Shown: positions 60,275 to 64,000 of the stretch, in pieces
How positions within the stretch are numbered: position 1 is the stretch's first letter
Layout: each line of letters begins with the position of its first letter
Origin: Chloroflexota bacterium
GTDB taxonomy: Bacteria > Chloroflexota > Anaerolineae > Anaerolineales > Villigracilaceae
Assembly (NCBI GenBank): GCA_024224815.1
Contig: JAAENC010000191.1
Coordinates: forward strand, 1-64,000
Length of the DNA: 64,000 nt
Reading direction: 5' to 3'
Made by a program: the position numbers and the translations under genes
The notes under the pieces: generated by a model
What the model saw: only the letters and a program-made list of their open reading frames with translations
Database searches by the model: none
Told to the model about the DNA's origin: nothing

Positions 60275-61699
60275 GTGTTAGCACTCGCAGACATACTCGA
60301 AGCTCTTAATCAGCCACGCCCACAGAAGGCAAGCGCCGCAATTCCTCATGCGGCGATTGATTCGCGGAAGGTTGAAAAAGGCTCCCTTTTTATCGCCATC
60401 CCCGGCGAAAAAGTGGACGGGCATGATTTTATAGCGATTGCTTTTGCCAAGGGAGCCGCTTTTGCGTTAATTCAGCATGAAATAGAAGGTGATTTTAAGA
60501 CACTAGATTTACGCAAAAAACTTTCTCAAGAAGATGTAGAAAACTTGGATGCCCCACTCTGCTTAGCGGTTGATAACACAATTGAAGCCCTGCAAGAAAT
60601 AGCCAGATTTTGGCGAAACAAACTTGATTTGTGCGTGATCGGCATCACCGGCAGTGTCGGGAAATCAACAACAAAAGAGCTTGCGGCTAAAGTTCTCCGA
60701 CAGAAATATCACACGCTGAAAAATTTCGGCAATCTCAACAACGAAATCGGATTGCCCCTCACAACTTTAGGGCTACGCTCAGACCACGAACGCGCCATTC
60801 TCGAAATGGGATTCTATGTCCCCGGCGAGATCGATTTTCTCTGCAAAATTGCGCAACCACAAGTTGGCGTTATTACCAATATCGGCACTGTTCATGCAGA
60901 ACGCGCTGGTTCTCAAGAAGCTATCGCGCGCGGCAAAGCGGAATTAGTGCAAGCCCTCCCGCCTGCGCCCGAAGGCACCGCCATATTAAATTATGACGAT
61001 ATTCGGGTGCGCGAGATGGCAAAAATGACAAAGGCCCGCATCTTTTTCTACGGGCTTAGCCCCGAAGCTGATCTTTGGGCAGATGAAGTAGAAGGTCTTG
61101 GTTTGGATGGTGTCCGCTTTCGCCTGCACTATAAACACGAGACCCTACATCTCCGTATCCCGTTGATCGGAAGACACTCTGTTCATACTGCATTGCGCGC
61201 TACGGCAATTGCTCTCGTTGAAGGGCTAAGCTGGCAGGAAATTATCAGCGGATTACAGTCCACCAGCCGTACAGAACTTCGTTTGGTCGCTGCGCGCAGC
61301 AAATGTGGCGCCTTGCTCCTTGACGATACCTATAATGCCTCGCCCGCATCTACTTTAGCGGCACTTAATCTGCTCGAAGAAATGGATGGAAAACATATTG
61401 CTGTTTTGGGCGATATGCTCGAACTTGGTCAGTATGAACGTCAAGGACACGAAATGATCGGTTTGCGCGCAGCCGAAATTGCAGATCAATTACTCACGCT
61501 TGGAGAACGGGCTCATATTATTGCTGAATCTGCCCGAAAAGCAGGGATGCCCGCAAAAAATATTCTTGAGTTTGATGAGAAAGAAACGCTTATCATATGG
61601 TTAAAAGATAATTTGAAAGAAACAGATACCGTTTTATTAAAAGGCTCTCGTGGCTTAAGAATGGATAGAATCACCGCAGCGTTGGAGGTAGAAAAATGA
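60275..61699 (+). CDS. murF: UDP-MurNAc-tripeptide-D-Ala-D-Ala ligase MurF
   Basis: A 474-residue Mur ligase that adds D-Ala-D-Ala to the UDP-muramyl peptide. ATP site GITGSVGKSTTKE (about residues 123-135), NFGNLNNEIGLPLT and the C-terminal LDDTYNASPAST match MurF. The GTG start has AAGGA upstream. It overlaps mraY by four bases. Confidence 0.95.
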   Translation: MLALADILEALNQPRPQKASAAIPHAAIDSRKVEKGSLFIAIPGEKVDGHDFIAIAFAKGAAFALIQHEIEGDFKTLDLRKKLSQEDVENLDAPLCLAVDNTIEALQEIARFWRNKLDLCVIGITGSVGKSTTKELAAKVLRQKYHTLKNFGNLNNEIGLPLTTLGLRSDHERAILEMGFYVPGEIDFLCKIAQPQVGVITNIGTVHAERAGSQEAIARGKAELVQALPPAPEGTAILNYDDIRVREMAKMTKARIFFYGLSPEADLWADEVEGLGLDGVRFRLHYKHETLHLRIPLIGRHSVHTALRATAIALVEGLSWQEIISGLQSTSRTELRLVAARSKCGALLLDDTYNASPASTLAALNLLEEMDGKHIAVLGDMLELGQYERQGHEMIGLRAAEIADQLLTLGERAHIIAESARKAGMPAKNILEFDEKETLIIWLKDNLKETDTVLLKGSRGLRMDRITAALEVEK

Positions 61700-62703
61700 G
61701 ACAAATGTCTCTTGCTCTCAGCCTCGCGGGTCTTAGCTTCATGATGACCGTTATCTGGGGCGCACCTTTGCTTCGTATTTTGCGCCATTTTAAGATCGGC
61801 AAAATTATTCGTGTGGATGAACCTGGCTTCCATCAAGTCAAGATGGGAACACCCACCATGGGTGGCGTTCTCTTTATTTTGCCCGTTGCGCTAATTACTG
61901 TCTTACTTAATGCAGTCAATATCATTGGCATGGAAACGATTGGCCGCTCCATTCTTGTACCTCTTTTTGTTATGTTCGCTTACGGAATACTCGGCATATT
62001 AGACGACTGGGAAGGCATTCGCGGCAAAAGACGCGGCGATGGTATGAGAGCCAGAACAAAATTTGCCCTTCAATTCATACTTGCTCTTGCTACGGCCGCT
62101 GTTCTTAAATATATGCTCGATGTCCCAGAACTTATCCTCCCCGGTGTACAAGTTGTGATGGAACTTGGCGTTTGGTATATCCCTGTTGCCGCCTTCATCA
62201 TCATTGGCGCATCGAACGCAATTAACTTTACCGATGGTCTCGATGGTTTAGCAGGCCTAATTGCCGCAACAGCATTTATCGCCTACGGCGGAATTGCTAT
62301 GTTACAAGGACAAATTTACGTTGGTCGGTTTTCTTTTACTATTGTTGGCGCACTTTTTGGTTTTTTATGGTTCAACGTTCATCCCGCATCACTTTTTATG
62401 GGCGATGCCGGTTCTCTCTCTCTCGGCGCAGCGCTCGCCGTTGTCGCGTTGATGACAGGGCAATGGGCACTTTTGCCCGTTATCGCAATTATTCCTGTTA
62501 GCGAAGCATTGAGCGTCATTATTCAAGTCGGCTACTTCAAATTGACGAGAAGAATAACAGGAGAAGGAAAAAGGTTTTTCAAAATGGCGCCCATACATCT
62601 CCATTTTGAATTACTTGGCTGGAGTGAGACACAAGTTGTACAACGTTTTTGGCTTATTAGCCTCCTCGCCGCAATGTTTGGCGTGGGGATGGCATTGGTA
62701 TAA
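61696..62703 (+). CDS. mraY: Phospho-N-acetylmuramoyl-pentapeptide transferase MraY
   Basis: A 335-residue membrane enzyme with about ten helices that makes lipid I from UDP-MurNAc-pentapeptide and undecaprenyl phosphate. Motifs: GTPTMGGVLFI, GILDDWEGIRGK (catalytic aspartates), ASNAINFTDGLDGLAG and SLFMGDAGSLSLGA. The C-terminal loop HLHFELLGWSETQVV is usual. The next gene starts three bases after it. Confidence 0.95.
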   Translation: MRQMSLALSLAGLSFMMTVIWGAPLLRILRHFKIGKIIRVDEPGFHQVKMGTPTMGGVLFILPVALITVLLNAVNIIGMETIGRSILVPLFVMFAYGILGILDDWEGIRGKRRGDGMRARTKFALQFILALATAAVLKYMLDVPELILPGVQVVMELGVWYIPVAAFIIIGASNAINFTDGLDGLAGLIAATAFIAYGGIAMLQGQIYVGRFSFTIVGALFGFLWFNVHPASLFMGDAGSLSLGAALAVVALMTGQWALLPVIAIIPVSEALSVIIQVGYFKLTRRITGEGKRFFKMAPIHLHFELLGWSETQVVQRFWLISLLAAMFGVGMALV

Positions 62704-62706
62704 AAG

Positions 62707-64000
62707 ATGACGAATTGGCATAACAAAAACATCCTCATTATCGGAGCAGCCCGTCAAGGCTTGGCTTTGGCGCGTTATCTCACAAAACACGGCGCAAAAG
62801 TAACCATAAATGATAAAAGGATGCCGCATGAACTCCAGGAAGAGCAAGATTCCCTTAAAGATATAGAAGTGGAATGGATGCTCGGCGCACATTTCTCCAG
62901 CTTGCTCAAAGGCAAGCACTTGGTCTGTCTCTCCGGCGGGATTCCGCTAAACCTGCCCATCGTACGTGATGCCCAACGACGGAAAATTCCGCTTTCGAAC
63001 GATACACAGATATTTCTCGAAGCCGTTCCTTGCCAAACCATCGGCATTACTGGCTCAGCCGGTAAAACAACGACAACCACACTCGTTGGCAGAATGGCGA
63101 AAGAAGTCTACAAAAAAAGCAAAGGCAAAGTTTGGGTGGGCGGTAATATCGGTGATCCGCTCATTAATTATGTGGACGAAATGAAAAAAGATGACCTCGC
63201 TATTTTAGAGATTTCTTCTTTTCAGCTTGACCAAATGAGTCTTTCTACAGATATTGCTGCGGTGCTAAATGTGACGCCCAATCATCTCGACAGACACGGC
63301 ACGATGGAAGCCTACACTGCCGCAAAGGCACGTTTGTTGAAGAATCAAAAACGAGGCAGTATTGCCATTATCGGTAGAGATGATGAAGGGGCTTCTGCAA
63401 TGAGAAGTCTTTCGCCGGGCAAAACGCTCACTTTTGGTAGCAAGCCATCTCGTGCGGGCGAAGCGGGTACTTATCCGCTTGATGATTATATTTATTTCCG
63501 TGATGACAGGATGGATGTCCCGCTTATTTCTGCAGAGGCTATCCACTTGCGTGGCGAACATAATTATTTGAATGTGTTGGCTGCGGCAGCAATCGGTTTT
63601 GTGGCAGGCTTTTCTCCCAAAGCGATGGATGCGGCATTAAAAGATTTTTATGGCGTTGAGCACCGCTTGGAATTAGTCCGTGAGTATAAAGGGGCGGCGT
63701 GGTACAACGATTCAAGTTGTTCTGCCCCACAACGGGTAATGGCTGCTGTGCGTGCTTTTGATGAGCCAATTGTGCTGATGCTCGGCGGGCGCGATAAAAA
63801 GCTCCCTTGGGGTAAATTAGCAGAACTAATTCGCCAGCGCGTAGACCATGTAGTCCTTTTTGGCGAAGCTGCACAAAAAATTGCGACAGCAATGGGCGGC
63901 AGTCGCGCTAATGAACGCCCTTATACGATTTCTCATTGTATAGGTTTGGAAGATGCCGTAAAAGCGGCAGAAAGTGTGGCCGAAGCAGGTGATGTGATAT
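62707..64000 (+). CDS. murD: UDP-MurNAc-L-Ala:D-Glu ligase MurD (partial, runs off window)
   Basis: The first 431 codons of murD; no stop is reached at the window edge. The N-terminal domain begins NILIIGAARQGLALARYL; the ATP site is GITGSAGKTTTTTL, followed by LEISSFQLDQM and NVTPNHLDRHGTMEAY. The substrate region usually reading NDSxATxP here reads NDSSCSAPQR, and LGGRDKKLPW follows. It adds D-glutamate to UDP-MurNAc-L-Ala. It begins three bases after mraY. Confidence 0.93.
   Translation, partial: MTNWHNKNILIIGAARQGLALARYLTKHGAKVTINDKRMPHELQEEQDSLKDIEVEWMLGAHFSSLLKGKHLVCLSGGIPLNLPIVRDAQRRKIPLSNDTQIFLEAVPCQTIGITGSAGKTTTTTLVGRMAKEVYKKSKGKVWVGGNIGDPLINYVDEMKKDDLAILEISSFQLDQMSLSTDIAAVLNVTPNHLDRHGTMEAYTAAKARLLKNQKRGSIAIIGRDDEGASAMRSLSPGKTLTFGSKPSRAGEAGTYPLDDYIYFRDDRMDVPLISAEAIHLRGEHNYLNVLAAAAIGFVAGFSPKAMDAALKDFYGVEHRLELVREYKGAAWYNDSSCSAPQRVMAAVRAFDEPIVLMLGGRDKKLPWGKLAELIRQRVDHVVLFGEAAQKIATAMGGSRANERPYTISHCIGLEDAVKAAESVAEAGDVI

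Overview
The window looks like a chromosomal segment of an anaerobic or facultative Chloroflexota bacterium, probably of the Anaerolineae type. This is an inference from gene content: a group 3c [NiFe]-hydrogenase with heterodisulfide reductase-like subunits, PPi-type phosphofructokinase, TPR/BTAD giant regulators, many lipoproteins, a dcw cluster starting with mraZ, and many short palindromic repeats between genes. No rRNA, tRNA, CRISPR array, transposase or phage gene was recognised.

Layout. 0.3-2.6 kb: ECF sigma factor, anti-sigma factor and a bactofilin-like membrane protein. 2.6-4.0 kb: a TIR-TPR protein. 4.2-10.6 kb: housekeeping genes (nadD, formate/nitrite channel, stand-alone RAM domain, folD, ACT-domain regulator, rarD-like transporter, PPi-dependent phosphofructokinase). 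10.6-16.3 kb: a deiodinase-like selenoprotein translationally coupled to hypA, then hypB, hypF, hypC and hypD; hypE is absent. 16.4-21.8 kb: mixed genes (membrane proteins, KptA, VOC protein, MFS transporter, PEGA-like protein). 21.8-37.6 kb: one minus-strand run of fourteen genes joining Etf (EtfBA), two related CCG Fe-S oxidoreductases (one membrane bound), a three-gene two-component system, HdrCBA, MvhDGA hydrogenase and the hydrogenase maturation protease. The hyp genes at 11-16 kb would mature that hydrogenase. The set suggests H2-linked flavin-based electron bifurcation or confurcation connected to the quinone pool. 38.0-43.7 kb: a copper-response operon on the minus strand (CsoR, a Sec-containing redoxin lipoprotein, CopZ-like protein, two c-type cytochromes, a Spy/CpxP-like lipoprotein and CopA), with a G/C-tract CsoR operator before csoR. 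43.8-56.5 kb: a helix-hairpin-helix protein, a fusion of a periplasmic binding protein with a pentameric ligand-gated ion channel, a giant BTAD/ATPase/TPR regulator, and a row of secreted lipoproteins including two tandem paralogues and a likely zinc metalloprotease. 56.6-64 kb: mraZ-rsmH-ftsL-ftsI-murF-mraY-murD (murD runs off the window end; murE is missing).

Most notable: (a) two genes interrupted by in-frame TGA codons that are very probably selenocysteine codons, each followed by a predicted bacterial SECIS hairpin of identical geometry (14-nt spacer, 7-bp stem, 3-nt loop starting with G); (b) the binding protein-ion channel fusion; (c) the Etf-Hdr-Mvh operon with embedded sensor kinases; (d) palindromic repeats that have entered coding sequence in frame in copA, and repeat-like text inside hypF; (e) TGTGA-N6-TCAC dyads upstream of both the Etf-Hdr-Mvh operon and the formate/nitrite channel gene.
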